Assembly: GCA_001789205.1 (NCBI GenBank)
Contig: MFYT01000039.1
Span: 76,233-140,232, forward strand
From: Candidatus Raymondbacteria bacterium RIFOXYA2_FULL_49_16
Lineage (GTDB): Bacteria; Fibrobacterota; OXYB2-FULL-49-7; XYB2-FULL-49-35
DNA: 64,000 nucleotides
Reading direction: 5' to 3'
Shown here: positions 53,794 through 62,295 of the stretch, piece after piece
Layout: the number at the start of each line of letters is the position of its first letter
Position numbering within the stretch: position 1 is the first letter of the stretch
The notes under the pieces: model-generated
Database searches by the model: none
Told to the model about the DNA's origin: nothing
What the model saw: only the letters and a program-made list of their open reading frames with translations
Translations under genes and position numbers: made by a program

Positions 53794-55305
53794 CTAAGAT
53801 AGGCTTTTTTCCTTCTTCCGATAGTCAGAGGGGGTTGTTCCAACGGCCTTTTTAAATACCGTGGAGAAGTGTTCCAGGGAATTATACCCAGCTTCCATGG
53901 ATATTTCCGTTATGGACTTTTCTGTACCGGAAAGAAGGCATTGGGCCAGCGTAATCCGTTCCGTGTTGAGGTATTGGGGAAAGGTCATGCCGGTTTTCTG
54001 GTTGAAGAGTATGGAGAACTTTCCCTTGTTAACCGCAATAATCCTGGCTGCATCCTCAATGCGCAAATCAGCGTTTCCGAGGTTTTCTTTAATGTGCAGC
54101 AATACCGCATCCAGGGGGTCTCCGATCGGGTGCATCTTGGGTGCGCTACGGACCTTCCGCAGTATTACTATAAACGCAAAAAGGACGATACCCGCGCAGA
54201 TGAGGAGTACAAGCATGCATGGTCGGTTGTGGTTTCTGACGAAAACCAAGTTTCCCCATTCAGAGGGAAAATCGTTGGCCGCAATTGAAACGCCGCTCCA
54301 GGTGGTCCGTATGCATTTGCCGTCTTCGCGTTCCCAGTTTCCATTGAAAAAATCAAACCCAATAGTATCATTGTTTCGGGGAATTGGCATGCGCAATTCG
54401 GTCCAGGGAATGAACAACTCAACGGTATATCCGGAATCCCGGTCTGAATAGTTGTTCACGGTCCCGAGTATTTGAACCGCTTTCCGGACACCTGTTCCCC
54501 AGATATACACCTGCCCGTTTTGGTAATCGAAAACATTCCCCTGGGTCGAATCCACAGATATGATTATCTCGCAGTCACCGGTGTCGCGATATACGTTCCG
54601 GTCGTGGACCCGGTCAAAACACAGTTCAATGTTATCGTCGTACCACAGCGGAATAATCCGTGTCGCCGACCCTTCGAATTCTTCTGAAAGCGGCAGCCGC
54701 GGTGAGATTGCCGTGAGGTGGCGGTCGTGGACCATGCTTGCGAAGTAAAGCCCGGTTTCGTTCCAGAAAGACCAGAGCGATATCAGGTTGTCGGTTGAGA
54801 GCGTCAGTACCGGCGCCAGTTGCCGCCACTCATCGAGTACGCCGTCTATGCGAATATTTTTTTTCAGATACGGGACGTTTAGGGCAATGGTTTTATATTC
54901 CTGGTTCCGGTCAAAAAAGAGGGGGCGTGATGATTCGGGAAAAACCGTGTCTGTCCCAGACCCCTGCAAAAAAATGACCGCCATAAGCCACTTTTGTTTA
55001 AGGTATTGGTCGGGTATGCCGTGGCAGTCCCAGGCAAATTCGTAGGGTGGAACAGCAACCGGGCCGATCCGTAAAAAAGGGCTGCTCTGCGCGTTGAATG
55101 TATTGAAATTTTTTGTTTCGGCCATGCGATAATAAAAGACCACGGAATCGGCCTTCAGGGTATCGATATCCACCTCAAGCCTGACCCGGTCGCCTGTAAC
55201 CACGGAAAACGGTGCGGGTTTAATGAATCGGGGTGCGGCGCAGAGTGTAAGCGCAAAAAGAGGAATACCGAGGACCCGCAGATATGGCATACGGGTAAAA
55301 TACAT
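53794..55305 (-). CDS. Membrane-anchored AraC regulator with CBM9-like ectodomain
   Basis: A 503-residue protein: signal helix (LRVLGIPLFALTLCAAP), FN3-like region to about 140, a CBM9-like domain at about 145-355 (KNIRIDGVLDEWRQLAP, VELFIPWTEL, GFDFFNGNWERED, FPSEWGNLVF), membrane helix (LVLLICAGIVLFAFIVIL) and a C-terminal AraC HTH (SITEISMEAGYNSLEHFSTVFKKAVGTTPSDY). I infer a transmembrane sensor of glycans or their fragments. A 16-base palindrome lies 2 bases before the start and a divergent radical SAM operon follows, so it may control either side. Confidence 0.85.
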   Translation of the reverse strand: MYFTRMPYLRVLGIPLFALTLCAAPRFIKPAPFSVVTGDRVRLEVDIDTLKADSVVFYYRMAETKNFNTFNAQSSPFLRIGPVAVPPYEFAWDCHGIPDQYLKQKWLMAVIFLQGSGTDTVFPESSRPLFFDRNQEYKTIALNVPYLKKNIRIDGVLDEWRQLAPVLTLSTDNLISLWSFWNETGLYFASMVHDRHLTAISPRLPLSEEFEGSATRIIPLWYDDNIELCFDRVHDRNVYRDTGDCEIIISVDSTQGNVFDYQNGQVYIWGTGVRKAVQILGTVNNYSDRDSGYTVELFIPWTELRMPIPRNNDTIGFDFFNGNWEREDGKCIRTTWSGVSIAANDFPSEWGNLVFVRNHNRPCMLVLLICAGIVLFAFIVILRKVRSAPKMHPIGDPLDAVLLHIKENLGNADLRIEDAARIIAVNKGKFSILFNQKTGMTFPQYLNTERITLAQCLLSGTEKSITEISMEAGYNSLEHFSTVFKKAVGTTPSDYRKKEKSLS

Positions 55306-55306
55306 G

Positions 55307-55344
55307 TTTCAATGCATTGAAAAAAATGACAATAAGTATATGAT
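55307..55344 (+). promoter_or_regulatory. Perfect palindrome and probable promoter of the radical SAM operon
   Basis: TTTCAATGCATTGAAA (55307-55322) is a perfect 16-base palindrome. Its right end forms -35 TTGAAA (55317-55322), followed 16 bases later by -10 TATGAT (55339-55344). A regulator bound there would affect both the AraC gene start and the operon at 55448. Confidence 0.5.
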
Positions 55345-55447
55345 TTTAACCAATCGTTGTATGTATATGTTCTTACTGAACTGGCTTTTTTTCCCTTGTT
55401 ATCGTGGTCCAGGAGGGTTATTTTTTTAAAGAAGAGGACGAATTTAC

Positions 55448-56647
55448 ATGCGGAATATGGAAAGCGTGGGCCTGTCTCGCCATCGTGTCCGCTACGAATC
55501 TTTCGGAGGAATACTTTCTTCAACCGACCCGCCTTTTCTTGCATGGGTTGATCGCACATTTCTCAGAGACGCCGGCTACGAAGAAAGTCCTTTATGGCAT
55601 ACAGATGACCCAGGGTATCTTTCGGCCCCCACTGAAGCGCATTTCTCAATAACAGAAAAGTGCAGCAGCGGATGTGCGGGGTGCTACATGGATTCTTGCG
55701 GAGAGACTGCCGTTGATCTTTCCCTTGAAGAGGTAAAGGCCGTTCTTGATACCTTGCGTGCCATGGGCGTCTTTCATGTGGCGTTAGGGGGTGGGGAGGC
55801 TTTTGAACGGCCGGACTTTGAGGACATTGCCGCCTACTGCCGCGAAATCGGCCTGGTCCCAAATCTTACCACCAATGGACAGCGAATGGGTGACCGCGAA
55901 ATCGGCATATGCAGAATGATGGGTCAGGTAAATGTGTCCCTGGACGGGCTGGAAAGCCACTATGGAGTAAACGGAAGAGCCGGGAGCTTTGAGCGGGCAG
56001 ACCAGGCGTTGCGGAAACTCCGCGCCGCTGGCATTGCGGCAGGTATAAATTGTGTTGTATCTGTGAAAAATTATTCCCATATCAAAGATATAGCGGAATA
56101 CGCCTGCACCCGCGGACTGGCGGAAATTGAATTCCTTAAATACAAGCCCTCGGGCAGAGGAAAAGACCGGTACCCGGATTTCGCGCTCAGCCAGGAGATG
56201 ATCCGTTCTTTTTATCCGCGTATCCAGGAAATCGCCGCATCCCTGCCTGTGGAAATTAAAATTGACTGTTCCTTTATTCCGGCAATGATGTACCATCACC
56301 CTCCTCTTGAAGAACTGGAGAAATGGGCGGTGGCTGGCTGTGACGGAGGAAACATGCTTTTGGGAATACGAAGCAGCGGTGTTTTTTCCGCCTGTTCTTT
56401 TATTTCAAACAATGACGCCGAAAGCGCTTTATCCCTTAAAACACACTGGCACACCTCAGCGCACCTTTCACGATTCAGACGATGGACACAAAACCCTCCC
56501 GAACCCTGCGCGTCGTGCACCTATCTAACCATCTGCAGGGGTGGATGCCGGGCAGTGGCATTATATTATAACCATGATTTCTCCTCGCCCGACCCTGAAT
56601 GTCCGTTCGTATACGATTATATGTGCTGTAAAGGAGCCCTTAAATGA
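55448..56647 (+). CDS. Radical SAM/SPASM peptide maturase (RiPP-like)
   Basis: A 399-residue protein. Residues 72-79 hold the radical SAM cluster motif CSSGCAGC (Cx3Cx2C), and the core has LGGGEAFERPDF and VNVSLDGLESHYG. The C-terminal SPASM region carries many cysteines (AVAGCDGGN, FSACSF, EPCASCTYLTICRGGC, PECPFVYDYMCC) that should bind auxiliary clusters, as in peptide-modifying enzymes of RiPP pathways. The N-terminal RYESFGGILSS segment is also common in such proteins. GAGGA lies 9 bases before ATG 55448. The last codons overlap peptide A by 4 bp, so enzyme and substrate are coupled. It is the first of eight genes. Confidence 0.85.
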   Translation: MRNMESVGLSRHRVRYESFGGILSSTDPPFLAWVDRTFLRDAGYEESPLWHTDDPGYLSAPTEAHFSITEKCSSGCAGCYMDSCGETAVDLSLEEVKAVLDTLRAMGVFHVALGGGEAFERPDFEDIAAYCREIGLVPNLTTNGQRMGDREIGICRMMGQVNVSLDGLESHYGVNGRAGSFERADQALRKLRAAGIAAGINCVVSVKNYSHIKDIAEYACTRGLAEIEFLKYKPSGRGKDRYPDFALSQEMIRSFYPRIQEIAASLPVEIKIDCSFIPAMMYHHPPLEELEKWAVAGCDGGNMLLGIRSSGVFSACSFISNNDAESALSLKTHWHTSAHLSRFRRWTQNPPEPCASCTYLTICRGGCRAVALYYNHDFSSPDPECPFVYDYMCCKGALK

Positions 56648-56817
56648 ATAAACCAGTCATTCTGCCTGAAGGCGTCTTAAAAATTAAAAGAGGATATAAT
56701 CCCAACTCAAGCAGTATCGGCAGCGTTGTATACAGTTTTCCCTATGCCTTTATAGCTTTAAGCGCGGTTCTCGCCGTGATCGCGCTTTTAAAAAAGAAGA
56801 AAGATAAAACCCCATGA
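56644..56817 (+). CDS. Candidate RiPP precursor A (57 aa)
   Basis: Sequence features in order: short N-terminus, conserved LKIKRGYNPNSSSIG (about residues 12-26), a membrane helix (YAFIALSAVLAVIALL, about 34-49) and a basic tail (KKKKDKTP). It has no cysteine, so thioether-type modification is excluded. AAAGGAG lies 7 bases before the ATG, inside the maturase gene. ATGA overlaps connect it to the maturase upstream and the membrane protein downstream. A second copy of the motif is at 60045-60218. Function as a modified peptide is inferred from position and conservation. Confidence 0.8.
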   Translation: MNKPVILPEGVLKIKRGYNPNSSSIGSVVYSFPYAFIALSAVLAVIALLKKKKDKTP

Positions 56818-58241
56818 GTCTTCCAAACGCCGCGGCAATTGCCGCGTGCCTTTTCTGCGGGGTATACGCTCAGCCTTTTTCAGCCCTCAGCCAGGGGACC
56901 GCGAAAGACGTGTTTTCTTTTCAAAAGGAACTGCGCACTGCTCTGGAAAACCCATACAAATATTTTCATACCGGCGCTTTTATTGCTCTCATAGATCCGG
57001 TCATCAGCGATAGTACCGCCATTGTGAGCGATATTCCAGCCGATTCCATAAAGACGCTGCTGGAACAGGCCCGCGCCCGGCACTCCTATCCCCTTGTATT
57101 TGTCTTTAGTCTTCTGTATGCGTCGGCCAGCGCTGGTACGTCCTCTAAAACCGAATGCGCCTGTTTAAACGAAGCGGCAAGCCTCGCCTTCCGACGGCTC
57201 AGCAGGCCCCATGAAGCGCTTCGCATTTTCAAAGCAGCTTCTTTACGGGGATGCGAAGGGTCGTATGATTCAGCCGAAACGGTTGACCGCTATATCGAAA
57301 GCGATATGAGCATTGACGCCCTGTTAAAGGAAAAGTTCTACCGGAAGGACAGTGTGGAAAAAGAGCGGTATGTATCAGCCCTCATCGCCGATCTCACCGC
57401 CCATCCGCATTCCTCTCTCCGAATGGAAGCGATGAAACGGCTGGGCGATGTCTATTTTGATCTTAAAAATTATCCGAAAATGAAACGATGGTATTTGAAA
57501 GTCCTGCAGACCGACCCGTCCCTGCGCAAGACTACGCCAATCGGATACCGGCTTACTATCGGAGACAGCCATATCAAACGCACTACCATACTGTATTTAT
57601 TTTACGCATCCTACCTGTTTCTGGGATTTTTTCTTTTACGGCGCATACGGAGCGGGGGTGGCATTGATACAGCCTTTCTGTTCAAACGCTTCTCCCTATT
57701 CGCCCTAGCGCTACTACTGTTCGGCATAGTGCTGTTCTTGGCCGACCTGATACTTTTTAAGCGGACAATCGGCGAACTGCTCAAGCAGGAGTCGTTCGCC
57801 TTGCGCTTCACCGATCCGGTAGTCCCGCTGAGCTTTCTTGATGTTGTTCCGCGAATCCTCCTGATAAAAATATTCTGTATTGGCCTGGCACCGCTTCTGT
57901 TCGCCACGCTCTGCAGCGCCACGAACAAATCCCGCTCCCGGCTTACCGGAAGTGCGGCGCTGCTGGTTTTCACCGCTGTACTATGGGGGCATTTTACCGT
58001 CGCCAGTTTCTATAACGAATACCTGTATAATGACGGCATCATCCTCAAGAGCCGCTACCTCTACTCAGGCGAAATTGAATCGCTGCTGATGAACGACCTG
58101 GATAAAGTGATTAAAGCAAACCCGGATTTTTTCTTTAAAAGCAAAAATTCCGATCTTCGGGTTTTTATACGCAAGAACTTTTCAGAAGAGATGCGCAGCA
58201 AAACGCCCATGGGAGACTATTATCGTGAACAGAGACGCTGA
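56814..58241 (+). CDS. Membrane protein with extracytoplasmic helical (TPR-like) domain
   Basis: A 475-residue protein: N-terminal signal or first helix, a helical repeat region of about 220 residues with TPR-like pairs (ACLNEAASLAFRRLSRPHEALRIFKAAS, HSSLRMEAMKRLGDVYFDLKNYPKMKRWYLKVLQ), then four membrane helices (YLFYASYLFLGFFLL, LFALALLLFGIVLFLADLIL, ILLIKIFCIGLAPLLF, LLVFTAVLWGHFTV) and a C-terminal cytoplasmic or periplasmic tail. No enzyme motif is seen. The start overlaps peptide A by ATGA. It probably handles or exports the peptide; this is inference. Confidence 0.65.
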   Translation: MSLPNAAAIAACLFCGVYAQPFSALSQGTAKDVFSFQKELRTALENPYKYFHTGAFIALIDPVISDSTAIVSDIPADSIKTLLEQARARHSYPLVFVFSLLYASASAGTSSKTECACLNEAASLAFRRLSRPHEALRIFKAASLRGCEGSYDSAETVDRYIESDMSIDALLKEKFYRKDSVEKERYVSALIADLTAHPHSSLRMEAMKRLGDVYFDLKNYPKMKRWYLKVLQTDPSLRKTTPIGYRLTIGDSHIKRTTILYLFYASYLFLGFFLLRRIRSGGGIDTAFLFKRFSLFALALLLFGIVLFLADLILFKRTIGELLKQESFALRFTDPVVPLSFLDVVPRILLIKIFCIGLAPLLFATLCSATNKSRSRLTGSAALLVFTAVLWGHFTVASFYNEYLYNDGIILKSRYLYSGEIESLLMNDLDKVIKANPDFFFKSKNSDLRVFIRKNFSEEMRSKTPMGDYYREQRR

Positions 58242-58242
58242 T

Positions 58243-60048
58243 ATGCGATTCCTGCCGCTTTTGGCCTGTTTTCTTCTGCTTGTCTGCGGACCGCAAAGGC
58301 ACGGGGGTACGCTGCCTGAACTCACCGTCATCGACCGCTTTTCCGCCAGCATAGAATGGAGCACGGCAAACGCGATCCGGGGTATGCTGTTGTATGCCGC
58401 GGAAGGCGAGACCGAACGGACCATAACCGAAGAAACCCGGACAACGTTTCATCACATAACCATATCAGGCCTGCTTCCCGATAAAGTGCATACCTACCGG
58501 ATCAACAGTGGTCCTGATCATACATACCGTTTCCGCACTGCTCCGGGAGCCACATCGTCTTTCAGGTTCGCGCTTATTGAGACATATGAGAAAACCCTGC
58601 AACAGGCATATCCCGATTTTGTCATTATTACTAGCGCCGATTCACACGTCTGCCGTGAAATCATAAAAAAATATGCGGACCTCCATACCGGAACCGCCTT
58701 TTATTATGGAACGTTTGCCTTTACCTGGGGAAACAGCACATTTTCTTCAGATACAATAATCGACTCAAAAAGTGAAAATCGTTTTTTGCTGGCTGCCACA
58801 CAGTTGCCCGAATCCGCTGACAGCAATACGGCCTTGATTGTCCTTGATAAAAAAGCCCCATTGGGGATTGATACAACAGACCAGGCAATAACGGTGCATA
58901 CCGCCGGGACAGCGTTGCTGTTTGAAGTGCAGGGTCCTGAAATTATCGCATCATTGATTAACACTGCATCCAACAACCCTGCCGAACTTACTGTGCGCCG
59001 GGGAAGCCTCGATTATAAGAAAAGCTGCGTCTATTGCCGCCGTCTTCTTGAAGACCGGAAATACCATGAAAGCATCAGGTGGTATCGGCGGTTCATGGAG
59101 AACGATACCGCTACTTCGCGTATCGACGATGCGTTATACCAGGTAGCCTATATATACGATCATTATCTCTTTGATTATCCCAATGCGGTTTCTTCCTATC
59201 AGGAACTGGTGGACCGGTTTCCAGAAAGCAGCAAGGTCCGTACCGCCAGGTTCAGGATATCTTATATCAGCACTCATGCTGACCACGGATTTGAACCGCT
59301 TAAAGTGTTTGAGCGCGCCCGGCTTTCCCGTTTTCAGATAAATAGTGAGGAGTCTGCCCGTGAAGTAGAGGAACTTTTATCGAAATATCCGGGGACCTCC
59401 CTTGAAAAGGACATTCTTTTCTGGCTTGGTAATGTCTATGCTCCGGCGCATTCTGAGAAAGCGCTTTCCTGCTTTCTCCGCCTGGCCAAAGACAGCAATG
59501 CGGAGACCGCGTGGCGCGGAGGAATGGCCGCAGCAGACCTGTATTATCGCGACAGCAGATATACAGAAGCGCGACAGCAGTATATATTGCTCAGGTCTTA
59601 CGCCGGCCAGGACCGGGCGGCCCTGGAAATAAAAATCAGCAGGTGCATACGAAATGCCCGTAGAGAAGTTGTCAGAATAGTTTTCCTGATATTCACCCTT
59701 GCCGTCATGCTCGCGTCACTTTGTATAAAGCCCCGTCCCGCGGCTGCCGCTCTATGTACGCGGTTCCTCGCTTTTCTTGCGGTTTACGCTGTGGCAGCAG
59801 CGCTGCCCTTTTTGATCTGGAAAGACTTTCTCATGCAAGCAAAGAACTTTACCCTCGCGGCAATACCCGTACTGGCGTTTTCCTCAACGCTGATCAAAGA
59901 ACGGTTTCCGCTTTTTTTTGCTGGAATAGACAACACGGTTTTACGCCTTTGCGTATCTCTTGCCGCGGCGTGTATGTTTACGCTGGGTATAATATACCTT
60001 TTGTTGTATTATTTTCATTATCTCTTTATTGTTGAAGGCATAGTATGA
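58243..60048 (+). CDS. FN3/pseudo-phosphatase-TPR lipoprotein-like membrane protein
   Basis: About 601 residues starting at ATG 58243 (the GTG at 58225 would overlap the previous gene). The signal has a lipobox-like LLVC. The N-terminal FN3 and following segment parallel the purple-acid-phosphatase layout of the operon's metallophosphatase, but the metal motifs are missing (IET for GDT, TSADSH for TGDVV), so it is a likely dead phosphatase. A TPR region (DDALYQVAYIYDHYLFDYPNAV, YQELVDRFPESSKVRTAR) and four to five membrane helices follow. It overlaps peptide B by ATGA. Confidence 0.6.
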   Translation: MRFLPLLACFLLLVCGPQRHGGTLPELTVIDRFSASIEWSTANAIRGMLLYAAEGETERTITEETRTTFHHITISGLLPDKVHTYRINSGPDHTYRFRTAPGATSSFRFALIETYEKTLQQAYPDFVIITSADSHVCREIIKKYADLHTGTAFYYGTFAFTWGNSTFSSDTIIDSKSENRFLLAATQLPESADSNTALIVLDKKAPLGIDTTDQAITVHTAGTALLFEVQGPEIIASLINTASNNPAELTVRRGSLDYKKSCVYCRRLLEDRKYHESIRWYRRFMENDTATSRIDDALYQVAYIYDHYLFDYPNAVSSYQELVDRFPESSKVRTARFRISYISTHADHGFEPLKVFERARLSRFQINSEESAREVEELLSKYPGTSLEKDILFWLGNVYAPAHSEKALSCFLRLAKDSNAETAWRGGMAAADLYYRDSRYTEARQQYILLRSYAGQDRAALEIKISRCIRNARREVVRIVFLIFTLAVMLASLCIKPRPAAAALCTRFLAFLAVYAVAAALPFLIWKDFLMQAKNFTLAAIPVLAFSSTLIKERFPLFFAGIDNTVLRLCVSLAAACMFTLGIIYLLLYYFHYLFIVEGIV

Positions 60049-60218
60049 ATCATTCCAAAGGCCGCATTCTTAAAATTAAAACCGGGTATAACCCGAATTC
60101 CAGTTCAATAGGAACGCATGTTTCTTATTTTATAAAAGGCATGTCCGCGTTCGCGGTACTCATTAACGGCATCATGGCCGTTCTGTACACGTTCCGCGAG
60201 AAAAGGAAAAAGAAATAG
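60045..60218 (+). CDS. Candidate RiPP precursor B (57 aa)
   Basis: Same length and plan as peptide A: ILKIKTGYNPNSSSIG at about residues 8-23, a membrane helix (FAVLINGIMAVLYTF) and a basic tail (REKRKKK), no cysteine. GAAGG lies 6 bases before the ATG. ATGA overlap with the gene before, 5-bp gap to the thioredoxin gene after. The shared motif is kept exactly while nine of its ten core codons differ from copy A (for example AAT/AAC, CCC/CCG, AGC/AGT). Confidence 0.8.
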   Translation: MNHSKGRILKIKTGYNPNSSSIGTHVSYFIKGMSAFAVLINGIMAVLYTFREKRKKK

Positions 60219-60223
60219 CCGCT

Positions 60224-60730
60224 ATGAGCTTTTTTAAGATCATGAGTGTCTTTGCTATCTGCGCCGGCTGCATAGGCTGCGCCGGCCGCCGGGAACAAAC
60301 AGTGGCCCCTGATTTTCTTCTGAATGATCTGCAGGACCGGAGATTTTATCTGAGCAGCTGCAAAGGAAAGGCCGTGCTTCTGAATTTCTGGTCTACTCAT
60401 TGCGCACCCTGCATGGAAGAAATGCCCCATTTGGAAAAACTCTATGGGGAATTCTCGAAACAGGGAGTGGTGTTTGCGGGAATATGCATTGATCCGGCGG
60501 AAGCAGGATATCTGGAAACGCTGGTACATGGTCTTGGCGTCACGTATCCTGTGCTTGCCGATATTTCAGGCCGGACAGCGGCGCTGTATGCGGTAACAGC
60601 CGTACCCGTAACCATTATCATCTCTCCGGAGGGTATGATACACAGCAGAACAACAGGATATAGGGAAGCGTATATACAGCGTTTCAGAGAACAGCTTGCC
60701 TCTCTGACAGGCGCATCCGGGACACCATGA
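60224..60730 (+). CDS. TlpA/ResA-like periplasmic thioredoxin lipoprotein
   Basis: A 168-residue protein with a short N-terminal hydrophobic segment and lipobox-like CIGC or CAGC, then a thioredoxin fold with active site CAPC in FWSTHCAPCMEEMP and the cis-Pro region VTAVPVTIIISPEG. It is the TlpA/ResA family that reduces or oxidises periplasmic disulfides. It overlaps the metallophosphatase gene by 4 bp. In this operon it may keep the thioredoxin-like domain of its neighbour or the SPASM product in the right redox state; that is inference. Confidence 0.8.
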   Translation: MSFFKIMSVFAICAGCIGCAGRREQTVAPDFLLNDLQDRRFYLSSCKGKAVLLNFWSTHCAPCMEEMPHLEKLYGEFSKQGVVFAGICIDPAEAGYLETLVHGLGVTYPVLADISGRTAALYAVTAVPVTIIISPEGMIHSRTTGYREAYIQRFREQLASLTGASGTP

Positions 60731-62295
60731 AGCGTTTCATTGTAACCAGTGCCCTTGCATGCGTCCTTGTCGCCGGACCCAAAGCCGCATCTGAATTTCT
60801 TATCAGGCCTTTTGTCCAATCCATAACCAAGGAGTCCGCCGCTATCTGCTTCTCTCTGCCGAACGATGCTGTTTCGCGCACGGTAATCGGCACGGCCGAC
60901 AACGCTGAAACAGCCGTTTATACGGCGCATGAATCCTTAGTAAAAGCGCGTTTCACCGGTCTTAACCCGGAAACGAAATATTATTATACTGTTTCAGTCA
61001 ATGGTACAGAACTTCTATCGCCGCCAGGAGAGTACTATTTTTTTACCGGATCCGCGGCATTGGAAACGCCGGTGACCATCGCGGTATATGGTGATACGCG
61101 CAGCGGCGAGGAAAGTTTTGATCTTGACCATCGGTCGGTCGTGGAAAGCATACGTCATTATTCGTCTCCCGATCTTCTCCTGCATACCGGAGATGTGGTC
61201 AATACGCAGGATCCCGAAGGGTGGAACCGGTTTTTTCACATCGAACATGAGCTTTTAAAAAACACGCCGCTATATCCGGTACGGGGCAACAGTGACGGCG
61301 ACCGGACTGATATCCTGCATATGTTCGCGCTTCCCGGAGATACCACCTGGTATTCCTTCTCCGCGGGACCGGTATACTGCATCGCCCTTGATCTGCAGAA
61401 TAATATGACCGACAGCTATTATGCAAAACATATCGGCCCCGCAAGCGATCAGTGGAACTGGCTGACTCGCATGCTGGCCTCTGATGAACGGAAACGCTGC
61501 CCGTTTACACTGGTCTATTTTCACGCCCCGCTTTTCCCTCCGGATGACGAAACCAGCCCGGCAATGAAAGACCATCTTGTTTCACTGTTTGAAAAAAGCA
61601 ATGTGGACCTTGTAATCAACGGCCAGCACTATTTTTCGTATGCCCAGCGGAATGGCGTAACCTATATGATAAGCGGCGGCGGGGGCGCCCTCCTTGACCG
61701 GTATCAGGCCAAACGATCAGCGTCGGTACGGGTGTATGAACCTGTTTTTCACCATCTGCGGATCACGGCAAACTATCCCGCGCTCACCATAGAAGCGGTA
61801 GACAATGCGGGAACCGTCTTCTTCTCGCATTCCATTATCGCCTCTTCGCCTTCCCCGGGAAAAGAACAACCCCAGCCGGGCCTCACCGAAAACAGGATAC
61901 CACTGCATATTTTCGGCAGTAGTGGCTGCGCCGAATGTGATTTACTTAAAAACGTGCTGCTTCCTGAAATTGAAAAGTCGCTCGCGCCCTATACCTTCTC
62001 CATTACTTTCTATGACACTGATATTCCCGAACACTATGAGCGGTTTCTCGTGTACGAGTCCCGTCTGGGCGACCGTAAGCACACCCTTCCTGCACTGTTA
62101 TATGCCGACAGAATCCTGAGCGGCCCTGAACTTGACCTGCTTTCCCTGAAAGAGTTTTTTAAAAGCCGCGTCATGAGACAGGATAAAAACAGCGTCAAAT
62201 CCCTTGGTTCCGAGAGGTATCCGATGTATCTTTATTTTATATTGGTTGCCGCAGGCATAGGGTTGTTCGTGTTTATTAAGAAAAGGAACGGATAA
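60727..62295 (+). CDS. Metallophosphatase-like protein fused to a thioredoxin-like domain and membrane anchor
   Basis: A 522-residue exported protein. FN3-type N-terminus, then metallophosphatase motifs VYGDTRSG, HTGDVVN, RGNSDGD, YFHAPLF and NGQHYFSY. The usual GNH and GHxH motifs are changed to GNS and GQHY, so activity may differ or be weak. From about residue 395 a thioredoxin/glutaredoxin-like domain follows with CAEC (IFGSSGCAECDLLK), then a C-terminal membrane helix (LYFILVAAGIGLFVFI). This fusion is unusual. It overlaps both neighbours (4 bp with the thioredoxin, 1 bp with the lipoprotein). Confidence 0.7.
   Translation: MKRFIVTSALACVLVAGPKAASEFLIRPFVQSITKESAAICFSLPNDAVSRTVIGTADNAETAVYTAHESLVKARFTGLNPETKYYYTVSVNGTELLSPPGEYYFFTGSAALETPVTIAVYGDTRSGEESFDLDHRSVVESIRHYSSPDLLLHTGDVVNTQDPEGWNRFFHIEHELLKNTPLYPVRGNSDGDRTDILHMFALPGDTTWYSFSAGPVYCIALDLQNNMTDSYYAKHIGPASDQWNWLTRMLASDERKRCPFTLVYFHAPLFPPDDETSPAMKDHLVSLFEKSNVDLVINGQHYFSYAQRNGVTYMISGGGGALLDRYQAKRSASVRVYEPVFHHLRITANYPALTIEAVDNAGTVFFSHSIIASSPSPGKEQPQPGLTENRIPLHIFGSSGCAECDLLKNVLLPEIEKSLAPYTFSITFYDTDIPEHYERFLVYESRLGDRKHTLPALLYADRILSGPELDLLSLKEFFKSRVMRQDKNSVKSLGSERYPMYLYFILVAAGIGLFVFIKKRNG

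Noticed and set aside
56644-60218. The two 57-residue frames as chance frames
   Set aside because: Chance is excluded by the shared motif, equal length, ribosome sites, ATGA coupling and synonymous codon divergence; they were kept as genes.
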